Counted from the stretch's first letter, positions 8,572 to 17,282 are shown. The stretch: DNA of 41,163 bases from Phascolarctobacterium sp. (GCA_020024105.1 JAHHUH010000017.1:1-41163), one strand, 5' to 3'. Notes: generated by a model not told the origin, from the sequence alone. Made by a program: numbers and translations.

Positions 8572-9543
8572 ATGCTGACAGTAGCTGCCATTGTTGTAGG
8601 TTTTATATTGGATTTAATTTTTGGAGATCCTCATTGGTTACCTCACCCCATTTGTCTGATTGGTAATTTAATCGGCTTTTTAGATAAGAAGCTACGCAAG
8701 CTTTTTGGTTTTAGTGAACAAGGGTTACTTATTGGTGGGGCGCTGCTGGTGGTTTTAGTAGCAGGCCTGGCTTATGTAGTGCCCTATCTGATTTTACATT
8801 TTGCTTCTCTGGTCAGCTGGAAGTTGGCCTTCGTCATTGAAAGTATTATGTTCTACCAGATTTTTGCTACAAAGTGCTTAAAGGATGAAAGCATGTTAGT
8901 TTTTAAATCCTTAGCTAAGAATGATTTAGTCGATGCGCGGGTCAAGCTCTCCTGGATTGTTGGCCGTGATACTAAGGAATTAACTGAGGAAGAAGTTATC
9001 AAGGGGACGGTGGAGACCGTAGCAGAAAATACTGCAGATGGTATCATTGCGCCCATGTTCTTCATGTTCCTTGGCGGCGCTCCCTTGGCTTTTTTATACA
9101 AGGGGATTAATACCATGGATTCCATGGTTGGATATAAAAATGATACGTACCTTTATTTTGGGCGTGCTGCGGCCAAGATGGATGATGTATTTAATTTCAT
9201 ACCGGCAAGGATTACGGGAATAATAATGATCGTAGCTTCCTACTTCCTGAATATGAATGCCTGTGGAGCCTGGAAAATTTTCTGGCGTGACCGTTATAAT
9301 CATTTGAGTCCTAATTCTGCGATGACGGAATCCGTGGCAGCAGGTGCTTTGAACATCCAATTAGGTGGTGGCCATTACTATTTTGGTAAATGGGTACCCA
9401 AGAAGACTATTGGTGATAATATTCGCCCCGTAGTAAAGGAGGATATCATGGCCGTCAATAATTTATTGTATTTGACAGCAATTATCAGCATGATGCTCTT
9501 TTCTTTGATTAGTTTGTTGCGGGCGTATAACTATATTTTCTAA
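8572..9543 (+). CDS. cbiB: Adenosylcobinamide-phosphate synthase CbiB
   Basis: CbiB is an inner-membrane enzyme that joins aminopropanol phosphate (from CobD) to adenosylcobyric acid. The 323-residue protein is hydrophobic, with membrane segments at the N terminus (residues 1-20), near 50-80, in the middle and at the C terminus. Family motifs include the early DLIFGDPHWLPHP stretch and the ETVAENTADGIIAP stretch near residue 150. A GAAAGGGG ribosome site precedes the ATG. Its neighbour cobD makes its substrate. CobD is the aerobic-literature name for this protein, so the symbols should not be mixed. Confidence 0.94.
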   Translation: MLTVAAIVVGFILDLIFGDPHWLPHPICLIGNLIGFLDKKLRKLFGFSEQGLLIGGALLVVLVAGLAYVVPYLILHFASLVSWKLAFVIESIMFYQIFATKCLKDESMLVFKSLAKNDLVDARVKLSWIVGRDTKELTEEEVIKGTVETVAENTADGIIAPMFFMFLGGAPLAFLYKGINTMDSMVGYKNDTYLYFGRAAAKMDDVFNFIPARITGIIMIVASYFLNMNACGAWKIFWRDRYNHLSPNSAMTESVAAGALNIQLGGGHYYFGKWVPKKTIGDNIRPVVKEDIMAVNNLLYLTAIISMMLFSLISLLRAYNYIF

Positions 9544-9558
9544 AAAGGACGGGAGATA

Positions 9559-10635
9559 ATGTATAAATACGAACATGGTGGAGATATCTATACTCGTTCA
9601 GATAGGCAGGTAGTGGATTTTTCTGCCAACATTAATCCCTTAGGAATTCCTCAGGGCGTTAAGCAGGCAATCAAAAGTGCAGTACGTGATTGCGTCAATT
9701 ATCCTGACCCCTTTTGTCGTGCCCTAGGTCAAGCCACTGCTAAATTTTTAGGGGTTTCCCAAACCTATCTGTATTTTGGTAATGGTGCCGCAGATGTGCT
9801 TTTTCGTATAGCTTTGGCAGAGAGACCCAAGCGGGCGCTGGTGTTAGCTCCGACCTTTGCCGATTATGAGAAAGCACTACATTCTGTAGCTTGTGCTGTA
9901 GAGTACTACGAGCTGAAGGAAGCACAGGATTTTAAAGTGGAGGAAGACCTCCTTGAGCGCATTACTTCTCAACTGGATATGGTAGTGATTTGTAATCCTA
10001 ATAATCCTACAGGTCAGCTGACAAATGTGGCTTTTATGGAAAAAGTGGTGCTTCACTGCCAAAAGCTGGGCGTCCGTCTGCTGGTGGATGAGTGTTTTAT
10101 GGATTTTGTAGCTTTGGATAAGCGCTATAGTCTGCGAAAAATGTTGGGTGGTCACCATCAACTGGTTATTTTAAAGGCTTTTACTAAGACCTTTGCCATT
10201 CCCGGTGTGCGTCTGGGGCTGTGTATGACTGGCGACAGTAAGCTGTTAGAACGTTTACACGAGGTCGGTCAGGACTGGAATGTTTCCGTTATTGCCCAAC
10301 AGGCAGGAATCGCAGCTGTACAGGAAATGGATTATTTACATAAATCCATGGCATATGTAGGTGAAGAAAGAGCTTATTTAAAGCAGGCTCTAACAAATTT
10401 AGGGGCCAAGGTTTATGGCTCGGAAGCGAATTATATTTTCTTTTACCTGAAAACACCCCACAATCTCCCCAAACTTTTGGAGGAAAAGGGAATCTTGATT
10501 CGCTCATGTAAGAATTATCATAATTTAGGTGAAGGGTATTATCGTGTGGCTGTGAAGACTAAGACGATGAACCGCAAATTGATAAAAGAAATTAGGTTAG
10601 CAAGGGAAAATGCGATCTTTACTGGTACTTATTGA
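9559..10635 (+). CDS. cobD: L-threonine-O-3-phosphate decarboxylase CobD
   Basis: This PLP enzyme decarboxylates threonine phosphate to 1-aminopropan-2-ol phosphate, the linker of cobalamin. It is a fold-type I aminotransferase-like protein of 358 residues. The N-terminal signature VDFSANINPLG, the substrate motif NPNNPTG and the PLP lysine in FTKTFAIPGVRLG are all present. A histidinol-phosphate aminotransferase is the main alternative, but the start motif and the place next to cbiB favour CobD. The end overlaps the next gene by 26 bp, so the two are probably co-translated. Confidence 0.92.
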   Translation: MYKYEHGGDIYTRSDRQVVDFSANINPLGIPQGVKQAIKSAVRDCVNYPDPFCRALGQATAKFLGVSQTYLYFGNGAADVLFRIALAERPKRALVLAPTFADYEKALHSVACAVEYYELKEAQDFKVEEDLLERITSQLDMVVICNPNNPTGQLTNVAFMEKVVLHCQKLGVRLLVDECFMDFVALDKRYSLRKMLGGHHQLVILKAFTKTFAIPGVRLGLCMTGDSKLLERLHEVGQDWNVSVIAQQAGIAAVQEMDYLHKSMAYVGEERAYLKQALTNLGAKVYGSEANYIFFYLKTPHNLPKLLEEKGILIRSCKNYHNLGEGYYRVAVKTKTMNRKLIKEIRLARENAIFTGTY

Positions 10636-11734
10636 TGGCTTAGGGGATGACCCTATTGCCAGCTGGCAGGGGAAGACACCCTTTGAATATGCTGAACATT
10701 TATATATGGATAAGCTGCTCCAGCAGGGTACCTTGGGGGAAGCTAGTATTTGCGAGGATGATATTGTTCCGGAAAGCTGCAGCTGTATTTTACGGCTATT
10801 AGGCGTCAGCAAGGAGGACACTCCTAAGAATAGAGCTTATCTGGAGCTTTTACCCCATGGCAGGGATATTTCTGAATACGAAATGGTCCTGCGCTGCAAT
10901 CTGGTGGCTGTGGATGCTTCTGGCAAGCTGATTGCCTTTAATGGCAGGGGCTTAAGCCCAGTAGAAATGAAAGCGGCCTCTGAGGCCTGCAATGATATCC
11001 TGAAGGATGTAGAATTTATCCATCTATCTGAATATAGAAATTTACTGATTCTTAATAAAGAGCAAAAAATTTTACAATGTCCTATTCCACCACCCCATGA
11101 AAGTGTTGGTGAGAATATGGCAGAGCTTTTAGGAGCTTTAAGGGCTTGTTCCTTATCCATGCGCTATTTACTGGAGGAGGCAGAAGCACGTTTGGCGGGC
11201 TTTGCTCGTCAGGGCTGGCATTATGGACTCTATCCCTGGGGACCCTCTGTCAGAAAACGGCTACCAAGTTTTCAGAGCCTACATGGTAAACAGGGAGCTT
11301 TAATCTGTAAAGCAGAAATTGTTGCTGGCATGGGCTATGCTCTGGGGATGGAGGTTATTATGCCTCCTGGCGCTACAGGCGAGACAGATACCGATTTATT
11401 AGCTAAGGCTCGTGCTACGGTGGACTGCCTACAGCGTAAGGATTTTGTTTTGGCTCACTTTAATGGCAGTGATGAGGCTGGGCATAGGCGTAATCCCCAG
11501 GAAAAGGCTGACTTTATTGCTCGTATCGATAGGGAATTTTTAGGCTATGTACTGGAAAAGGTACAGGAGCCCTTAAAAATTATTATATGTGGTGACCATA
11601 TTACCAGCTCGGTGACTGGTAAGCATAGTCGGGGAAAGGTGCCCGTTATCGCTGCATATACAAATAAAAAATTGCATAAAGTGATGTATTCCTACAAGAA
11701 TATCTTGAATTTTTTAATGAAAGAGTGTGATTGA
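10610..11734 (+). CDS. iPGM/ApgM-like alkaline phosphatase superfamily protein in the cobalamin operon
   Basis: The 374-residue protein belongs to the metal-dependent phosphoglycerate mutase/alkaline phosphatase superfamily, archaeal ApgM type. Visible metal and active-site pieces are IDGLGDD at residues 8-14, a candidate phospho-Ser at 56 in PESCSC, then SDEAGHRR, CGDHITSSV and GKHSRGKVPV in the second half. Its position between cobD and cbiP, with a 26 bp overlap onto cobD, argues against a role in glycolysis. Inference: it may dephosphorylate a late intermediate such as alpha-ribazole phosphate, since no CobC-type phosphatase is present here. A role as a phosphotransferase that makes or recycles threonine phosphate is another option. 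Function is unproven. Confidence 0.75.
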   Translation: MRSLLVLIDGLGDDPIASWQGKTPFEYAEHLYMDKLLQQGTLGEASICEDDIVPESCSCILRLLGVSKEDTPKNRAYLELLPHGRDISEYEMVLRCNLVAVDASGKLIAFNGRGLSPVEMKAASEACNDILKDVEFIHLSEYRNLLILNKEQKILQCPIPPPHESVGENMAELLGALRACSLSMRYLLEEAEARLAGFARQGWHYGLYPWGPSVRKRLPSFQSLHGKQGALICKAEIVAGMGYALGMEVIMPPGATGETDTDLLAKARATVDCLQRKDFVLAHFNGSDEAGHRRNPQEKADFIARIDREFLGYVLEKVQEPLKIIICGDHITSSVTGKHSRGKVPVIAAYTNKKLHKVMYSYKNILNFLMKECD

Positions 11735-11735
11735 T

Positions 11736-13256
11736 GTGGCAAAGGCGATTATGGTACAGGGGACTATGTCCAATGCAGGTAAAAGTCTGGTAACAGCTGG
11801 CTTGTGCCGTGTATTTTATCAGGATGGTAAAAAGGTTGCTCCTTATAAATCTCAAAATATGGCGCTCAATTCTTTTATTACTAAAGATGGTAAAGAAATG
11901 GGCCGCGCTCAGGTAGTGCAGGCAGAGGCCGCTAATGTCGAGCCGGACGTGCTGATGAATCCTATTTTGTTAAAGCCTACTAGTAATAGCGGCTCCCAAA
12001 TTGTTCTTATGGGCGAGCCCTATGCTGTAAAAACCGCGATGGATTATTACGCTATGAAAAATAGCCTTCGTCCCTATGTAGTGGATTCCTTTAATAAGCT
12101 GAGCGCACAGAACGATGTTATCGTTATTGAGGGTGCTGGTAGTCCGGCAGAAATCAACATCAAAAAAGACGATTTTGTTAATATGGGTATGGCTAAGATT
12201 GCCAAGGCTCCTGTGCTTTTAGTGGCGGATATTGATCGTGGTGGTGTTTTTGCTTCCATCTACGGTACCTTGATGCTGTTGGACGAGGACGAAAGAGCTA
12301 TGGTAAAGGGTGTCATCATTAATAAATTCCGTGGCGATGTGGAAATCCTGAAGCCTGGCCTGAAAATGATTGAAGAGAAAACCGGTGTACCTGTGGTGGG
12401 TGTCCTCCCCATGCTGGATGTAGATATTGAGGATGAGGATAGTCTTTCTGAGCGTATCAGTGGTCATAAGGATGTAAAGCTTATTGATATAGCTGTGGTC
12501 AAATTACCGCGTATGTCCAATTATACTGATTTTAATGTTTTTGAATTAATTCCTGGTGTTTCCCTCCGTTATGTAAGCAGTACCAGGGAGATGGGCAATC
12601 CGGATATGGTTATCCTGCCCGGTACTAAGAATACTATTGGTGATTTAAAATGGCTACGCCAGAGTGGTCTGGAGGCAGCTATTCTGAAAAAGGCCAGCAA
12701 TGGTACCTGTATTTTTGGTATCTGTGGCGGCTATCAGATTTTAGGGAAAAAGCTTTCTGACCCCCTGGGCGTGGAGGAGGGCGGCGATATTCCCGGTCTA
12801 GGCCTTCTGGATGCCGAAACTGTTTTCATTGAGAAAAAACGTACTATTCAAATGGAAGGACGCTTTGGTAAAGTGGGAGGAATTTTCTCTGCTTTAAGTA
12901 ATAGACCTCTTTTTGGCTATGAAATTCATTCCGGCGTGACTAATGTAAAACCGGAAAACGCTTTAACCAAGATTAAGCCCATCCATGAGGAAGGTGAGGA
13001 GATGCTGGAGGGCGCTCAGACTATTACCGAGAGAATGAACGTCTATGGTACCTATGTTCATGGTATCTTTGATTGTGAGGGTGTAGCTACAACTATTGTA
13101 GAAGCACTGTTGCAGCAAAAGGGATTACAGTTGGAGGATGTTAAGACGATTAATTTTGCTGATTATAAGCAGCAGCAATATGATCTTCTGGCAGAAAGCG
13201 TACGTAAAAATTTGGATATGAAAAAGATTTACGAGATTTTGGAAGCTGGTGTGTAA
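11736..13256 (+). CDS. cbiP: Cobyric acid synthase CbiP
   Basis: CbiP adds four amide groups to adenosylcobyrinate diamide with ATP and glutamine, giving adenosylcobyric acid. The 506-residue protein begins AKAIMVQGTMSNAGKS, matching the family start and its P-loop. The glutaminase domain shows the FGICGGYQILG nucleophile elbow and YGTYVHGIFD near the end. I chose the GTG at 11736 over the GTG at 11727 because the encoded start fits the family and the AAAGAG site then sits about 10 bases upstream. CobQ is the aerobic synonym. Confidence 0.94.
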   Translation: MAKAIMVQGTMSNAGKSLVTAGLCRVFYQDGKKVAPYKSQNMALNSFITKDGKEMGRAQVVQAEAANVEPDVLMNPILLKPTSNSGSQIVLMGEPYAVKTAMDYYAMKNSLRPYVVDSFNKLSAQNDVIVIEGAGSPAEINIKKDDFVNMGMAKIAKAPVLLVADIDRGGVFASIYGTLMLLDEDERAMVKGVIINKFRGDVEILKPGLKMIEEKTGVPVVGVLPMLDVDIEDEDSLSERISGHKDVKLIDIAVVKLPRMSNYTDFNVFELIPGVSLRYVSSTREMGNPDMVILPGTKNTIGDLKWLRQSGLEAAILKKASNGTCIFGICGGYQILGKKLSDPLGVEEGGDIPGLGLLDAETVFIEKKRTIQMEGRFGKVGGIFSALSNRPLFGYEIHSGVTNVKPENALTKIKPIHEEGEEMLEGAQTITERMNVYGTYVHGIFDCEGVATTIVEALLQQKGLQLEDVKTINFADYKQQQYDLLAESVRKNLDMKKIYEILEAGV

Positions 13257-13787
13257 ATGAAGGATGGCGGTCTGATTCATATTTATTGTGGTGATGGTAA
13301 GGGAAAGACTACCTCCGTGGTAGGCCTGGCTGTACGTTGTAGTGGTCATGGCAATAAGGTGCTTCTAGTTCAGTTTTTAAAAAGTTGGCAAACGGGGGAG
13401 CTAAATTCTCTGGCTTTGATACCCAACATTGAAGTAATGCGTGGTAAGGAAACTAAAAAGTTTACATTTCAGATGAACGAGGCAGAAAAGGCTGAGGTTA
13501 GGGCAGAGCATGCTCAGCTTTTTGCTAAGGTTAAAGAGAAATGTGCTCAGGAAAAAATAGATTTGTTGATTTTAGATGAGGTTGTTGGTGCCTGCGATAA
13601 AAAGGTCTTTGATGAAGCAGAGCTGTTGGATTTTTTGAAGCATAAGCCGGCGGAGCTGGAGGTTGCTATGACCGGACGTAATCCATCTCCCGCAATGTTG
13701 GAGCTGGCGGACTATGTTTCTGAAATTTGTAAAAGAAAGCATCCCATGGATAGAGGGATAAAAGGACGCTTAGGCGTAGAAAGGTAA
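13257..13787 (+). CDS. cobO: Corrinoid ATP:cob(I)alamin adenosyltransferase, CobO/BtuR type
   Basis: The enzyme attaches the 5'-deoxyadenosyl group of ATP to reduced corrinoids. The P-loop GDGKGKTT is at residues 12-19, followed by VQFLKSWQTGE, which is usual for the CobA/CobO/BtuR family. The 176-residue length fits. The ATG follows the cbiP stop directly with no spacer. This family is unrelated to PduO and EutT adenosyltransferases. cobO is used here; CobA is the Salmonella name. Confidence 0.93.
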   Translation: MKDGGLIHIYCGDGKGKTTSVVGLAVRCSGHGNKVLLVQFLKSWQTGELNSLALIPNIEVMRGKETKKFTFQMNEAEKAEVRAEHAQLFAKVKEKCAQEKIDLLILDEVVGACDKKVFDEAELLDFLKHKPAELEVAMTGRNPSPAMLELADYVSEICKRKHPMDRGIKGRLGVER

Positions 13788-13792
13788 CTGAG

Positions 13793-14422
13793 ATGAATTT
13801 ACAAAATGTTTTACCTGCAGATATTGAAAAGCGTAGTATGGAAATCATTGGTGAAGAATTAGGCGAAGTACAAATTGAACCCGAAAAAATTGATATTGTT
13901 AAACGTGTTATCCATACCTCCGCTGATTTTGATTATGCTAGAAATATGCGTTTTTCCGAAGGGGTAGTGGATATTGCTCTAGCTGCGCTGCAAAAGGGTG
14001 CTACCATTGTTACTGATACTAATATGGCCTGCACAGGTATTAATAAAATGGGCTTGGCAAAATTAGGTGCTAAGGCTGTCTGCTTCATGGCTGATCCGGA
14101 TGTAGCTGCTCGTGCGAAGGAAGCAGGTTCTACCCGCGCTGCTGCCTGCATGGAAAAGGCCTGTGAAATTAGTGGACCTGTAATTATTGCTGTTGGTAAT
14201 GCACCTACTGCTCTGGTACGTCTGGACGAATTGGTTAGGGCCGGTAAAATTAAACCGGAGCTGGTTATTGGCGTACCTGTAGGCTTTGTCAATGTAGTAG
14301 AATCCAAGGAAATTATTATGAAAACTGGCATTCCCTACATTGTAGCCCGTGGACGTAAGGGTGGCAGTAATGTAGCTGCTGCTATTTGTAATGCTTTAAT
14401 TTATAAATTGACACGTAAATAG
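13793..14422 (+). CDS. cbiC: Cobalt-precorrin-8 methylmutase CbiC
   Basis: CbiC moves the C11 methyl group to C12, turning cobalt-precorrin-8 into cobyrinate. The 209-residue sequence has the family stretch RRVIHTSADFDY in variant form (KRVIHTSADFDY), a conserved His in it that serves the proton transfer, and TDTNMACTGIN further on. It is the last gene of the operon and is followed within 20 bp by a strong terminator. It sits 9 kb downstream of the other ring-modifying genes, though its step comes before CbiA. Confidence 0.94.
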   Translation: MNLQNVLPADIEKRSMEIIGEELGEVQIEPEKIDIVKRVIHTSADFDYARNMRFSEGVVDIALAALQKGATIVTDTNMACTGINKMGLAKLGAKAVCFMADPDVAARAKEAGSTRAAACMEKACEISGPVIIAVGNAPTALVRLDELVRAGKIKPELVIGVPVGFVNVVESKEIIMKTGIPYIVARGRKGGSNVAAAICNALIYKLTRK

Positions 14423-14437
14423 GTTCAGTAAAAAGAA

Positions 14438-14475
14438 AAATCTGGTAGCATTTATCTGCTACTAGATTTTTTATT
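14438..14475 (+). terminator. Terminator of the cobalamin operon
   Basis: A 13-bp stem (14438-14450 with 14457-14469, one G-T pair) with a 6-base loop is followed by a T-rich run. It lies just after the cbiC stop and would end the operon transcript. Confidence 0.9.
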
Positions 14476-14528
14476 TTTAAATATAGGAAAAAGCCATATC
14501 GATGGAGTGTTTATTCAAGGAGAAGATT

Positions 14529-15761
14529 ATGCGTGAGGTGGATAGGGAAATAGTTAAATTTTTACTAGCCGGTCTGGCAAAATTTGGTGCCGGTCCTAAG
14601 GGCATAACCCGGTTGGGCTATAGTGAGGAGGACAAGGCCGCCCAGGAATGGCTGTTAACGCAGGTAGCGGATTTGAAGTTGAGCCTGCGTCAGGATGCAG
14701 TGGGAAATGTTTTTCTGCGTCGCCGGGGTAAGCAGGACCAGTTGCCGCCGGTGGCTACGGGTTCCCATCTGGATACGGTAATTAATGGGGGCGCCTATGA
14801 CGGTATGTGCGGTGTGGTAGCAGGTCTAGAGGCCCTTTATATGCTTCAGGATGAGGACTTGGAGCGGAGTGTGGAGGTGATTATCTTCCGTTGTGAAGAA
14901 TCTAGCCGCTATGGCTATGCCACTATTGGTAGTAAGCTGCTTACAGGTAAGGGTACACCTGTTTCCCTGGATGGACAGGTACGTCCAGGTCCCTCTTTAG
15001 TTGAGGCCATGCGGGCCTGGGGCTGTACCCCGGAGGCTTACCAGACTGCTTGCCTTCAGCCGGACTGCTATAGCAGCTTCATAGAATTGCATATTGAGCA
15101 GGGACGGGTTTTGGAAAGTCTGGGTAAATCTGTAGGTATCGTAGAGCATATTGCGGCTCCTACCCGCTTTAAAATTCATTTGCAGGGGCTGGCAGACCAT
15201 TCTGGGGCTACTCCCATGGGCTTGCGCCATGATGCTCTGGTGACTGCAGCCAGGCTTATTCTGGCTGTGGAGGAGGCTGCTACTATGGAAAGCTCCCATG
15301 GTACTGTGGGCACAGTAGGTATGGTGGAGGTACAGCCTAATTCGATGAATGTCATTCCCGGTGAGGTTAGTCTGTGGGTGGATATTCGCGGCGTAGACTC
15401 GGCAAGCATTGCAAGGACGGTACAAGGCATTCGTACACAGGCGGAACTTCTGGCTTCTAAAGCCGGTATAGAGCTGAGCTGGGAGTCGTTGACAGCGGGT
15501 ACTCCTGTGACCTTGGATAAGCATTTGGCCCAGGAGCTGGAGGAAATCTGTCAGCAGCAGGGGGTCAGCTATCAGCGGATGCAGAGCGGAGCTGGTCACG
15601 ATTCCATGCATATGGCGGGAATCGTGCCTACGACGATGCTGTTCATACCCTGCCGTCAGGGGATAAGCCATAACCCGGCGGAATATGCTAGTAATATGGA
15701 TATTTGTACAGGTATTCAGGTTTTGGCAGAATTTATCAGCAGACAGGCACAAAAAATATAA
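14529..15761 (+). CDS. Zn-dependent M20 amidohydrolase, N-carbamoyl-amino-acid hydrolase / allantoate amidohydrolase type
   Basis: The 410-residue protein is a metallo-amidohydrolase of the hydantoinase/carbamoylase family in the M20 clan, which splits carbamoyl groups from N-carbamoyl amino acids or ureido acids. Metal ligands are visible: H80 in GSHLDT, D91 in YDGMCG, then RCEESSR, an LHIEQG motif and the SGAGHDSMHMA stretch. I chose the ATG at 14529 because AAGGAGA lies 6 bases upstream; an in-frame ATG at 14502 has no site. The gene faces an NCS2 permease, which suggests purine or pyrimidine breakdown. Exact substrate (allantoate, ureidopropionate or carbamoyl amino acid) cannot be set from sequence. 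Confidence 0.88.
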   Translation: MREVDREIVKFLLAGLAKFGAGPKGITRLGYSEEDKAAQEWLLTQVADLKLSLRQDAVGNVFLRRRGKQDQLPPVATGSHLDTVINGGAYDGMCGVVAGLEALYMLQDEDLERSVEVIIFRCEESSRYGYATIGSKLLTGKGTPVSLDGQVRPGPSLVEAMRAWGCTPEAYQTACLQPDCYSSFIELHIEQGRVLESLGKSVGIVEHIAAPTRFKIHLQGLADHSGATPMGLRHDALVTAARLILAVEEAATMESSHGTVGTVGMVEVQPNSMNVIPGEVSLWVDIRGVDSASIARTVQGIRTQAELLASKAGIELSWESLTAGTPVTLDKHLAQELEEICQQQGVSYQRMQSGAGHDSMHMAGIVPTTMLFIPCRQGISHNPAEYASNMDICTGIQVLAEFISRQAQKI

Positions 15762-15775
15762 AATTTTACTAATTG

Positions 15776-15817
15776 ATACCCTCTTAGCTGGATAAGCAAT
15801 AAGGGGGTATTTTTTTG
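15776..15817 (+). terminator. Terminator after the M20 amidohydrolase gene
   Basis: A 10-bp stem (15776-15785 with 15801-15810, one G-T pair) and a run of seven T residues follow the stop codon on the plus strand. Confidence 0.85.
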
Positions 15818-15854
15818 TCAGCAGATATATGAAACAGTGGTCTTATCCATAAGA

Positions 15855-15901
15855 AGACAAAATAAAATGGATGCCTCCTGCAAAACACAGGAAGCATCCA
15901 T
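15855..15901 (-). terminator. Terminator of the NCS2 permease gene
   Basis: On the minus strand a long stem (15888-15901 with 15867-15880, two central mismatched bases possible) is followed by TTTTATTTT. It lies 60-100 bp beyond the permease stop. Confidence 0.8.
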
Positions 15902-15959
15902 GAGAAGAGTATTATTAATAAATTAAGATATCGGACATTGCTGGATAGTTGGGGTGAGC

Positions 15960-17210
15960 TTATTCAGTCAGCCAGCCCAATTTGGCAAAAAGTCTAAAGC
16001 ACAGGCTCATGACGATGGCTACCAGGGTTGCCAGAACCATACCTTGAACGCTGAAGGCACCAAAGGACAGCTTAGCACCGGAAAGGCCGATAATCATGAT
16101 GACGGAGGTCATAATCAGATTAGAAGATTTGCTGTAGTCTACCTTGCTTTCTACCAGTACGCGAATACCGGAGGCAGCAATAACACCGAAGAGCAGGATG
16201 CAGATACCGCCCATAACGGGTACGGGGATACTATGAATTAGCTCAGCAAGCTTGCCGATGAAGGACAGCAGAATGGCCATAACAGCGGCACCGCCGATAA
16301 CCCAGACACTGTAAACCTTAGTGATGGCCATGACGCCGATATTTTCACCATAGGTAGTGTTAGGAGTAGCGCCGGCAAAGCCGGAGATAACATTGGATAA
16401 GCCGTCAGCAAAAAGAGAACGGGAAAGACCAGGGTTATTGATTAGGTCACGTTCTACGATGTTACCAGTTACCACCAGGTGACCAATATGCTCTGCTAAA
16501 ACGACCAGAGCAGCTGGAGCAATGATAAAAATGGCATCCAGGCTAAAGGTAGGAGTAGTAAAATGGGGTAATTGGAACCAGGGAGCATCAATAATCGGTT
16601 GGAAATTAACCATACCCATTGTTGCTGCAAAAATATAACCGCAAACTACACCAAAAAGAATGGGAATAATGCTCATAAAACCACGGAAGGCTACGGAACC
16701 GATAATACCCACAGCTAACGTAAACATGGAAACAATGATATTATTTACCTGAATATTGTCACCGGTCAAACCTGCCATATTAGCAGCAACAGGAGCCAGC
16801 TCTAGACCGATAACGGCAATGATAGCACCCATAGCGGCCGGAGGAAAGATAATATCAATCCAGGAGGTACCTACGAAATGGATAATCACGGAAAAGAGCA
16901 TAAAGAGCAGACCGAAGACAATAAAGCCGGACTGAGCATCCGTGTAGCTGGAGGTAGATAAAATCATTAATACGGGGGAGATAAAGGCAAAGCTGGAACC
17001 CAGGTAGGAGGGAATCTTGCCCTTGGTTAAGAAAATATACAGCAGTGTACCAATACCATTCATAAACAAGCAGGTTGTAGGACTGATGTTAAATAAGAAA
17101 GGTACCAGTACGGTAGCACCAAACATAGCAAATAAATGCTGTAAGCTTAAAGGGATGTTCATTAATAGGGGCGGACGTTCTTCGACTTGAATAATTCTTC
17201 TTTTTTCCAA
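15960..17210 (-). CDS. uraA: NCS2 family nucleobase permease (uracil/xanthine type)
   Basis: The 416-residue membrane protein belongs to the nucleobase:cation symporter-2 family, with about 14 hydrophobic segments. Family stretches include GIGTLLYIFLTKGKIPSYLG near residue 55 and the ATPNTTYGENIGVMAITKVY region around residue 285, which carries the substrate-binding Glu and the usual GENIG of uracil permeases. The start is a TTG with GAGG about 10 bases upstream. It imports uracil, or possibly xanthine or urate, across the inner membrane. The convergent amidohydrolase gene may act in the same catabolic path. UraA is the best guess; exact substrate is inferred. Confidence 0.87.
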   Translation of the reverse strand: MEKRRIIQVEERPPLLMNIPLSLQHLFAMFGATVLVPFLFNISPTTCLFMNGIGTLLYIFLTKGKIPSYLGSSFAFISPVLMILSTSSYTDAQSGFIVFGLLFMLFSVIIHFVGTSWIDIIFPPAAMGAIIAVIGLELAPVAANMAGLTGDNIQVNNIIVSMFTLAVGIIGSVAFRGFMSIIPILFGVVCGYIFAATMGMVNFQPIIDAPWFQLPHFTTPTFSLDAIFIIAPAALVVLAEHIGHLVVTGNIVERDLINNPGLSRSLFADGLSNVISGFAGATPNTTYGENIGVMAITKVYSVWVIGGAAVMAILLSFIGKLAELIHSIPVPVMGGICILLFGVIAASGIRVLVESKVDYSKSSNLIMTSVIMIIGLSGAKLSFGAFSVQGMVLATLVAIVMSLCFRLFAKLGWLTE

Positions 17211-17253
17211 ACTAAAATAACCTCTTTTCTAAATTGTTTTCTAAATCTAATTT

Positions 17254-17282
17254 ATTTTAAATGCTTTTAGTCCTCTTGGCAA
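17254..17282 (-). promoter_or_regulatory. Promoter of the NCS2 permease gene
   Basis: Read on the minus strand, TTGCCA (17277-17282) and TAAAAT (17254-17259) are separated by 17 bases. They lie 44 bp upstream of the TTG start. No attenuator or PyrR-like hairpin is visible in the short leader. Confidence 0.65.

Noticed and set aside
14997..15752. Long 251-codon open frame on the minus strand
   Set aside because: It lies fully inside the well-supported M20 amidohydrolase gene, has no ribosome site, and its translation is rich in unusual His, Ser and Arg runs.
15954..16241. 95-codon plus-strand frame
   Set aside because: It is antisense to the NCS2 permease gene, and the encoded sequence is low-complexity and polar, typical of a shadow frame.
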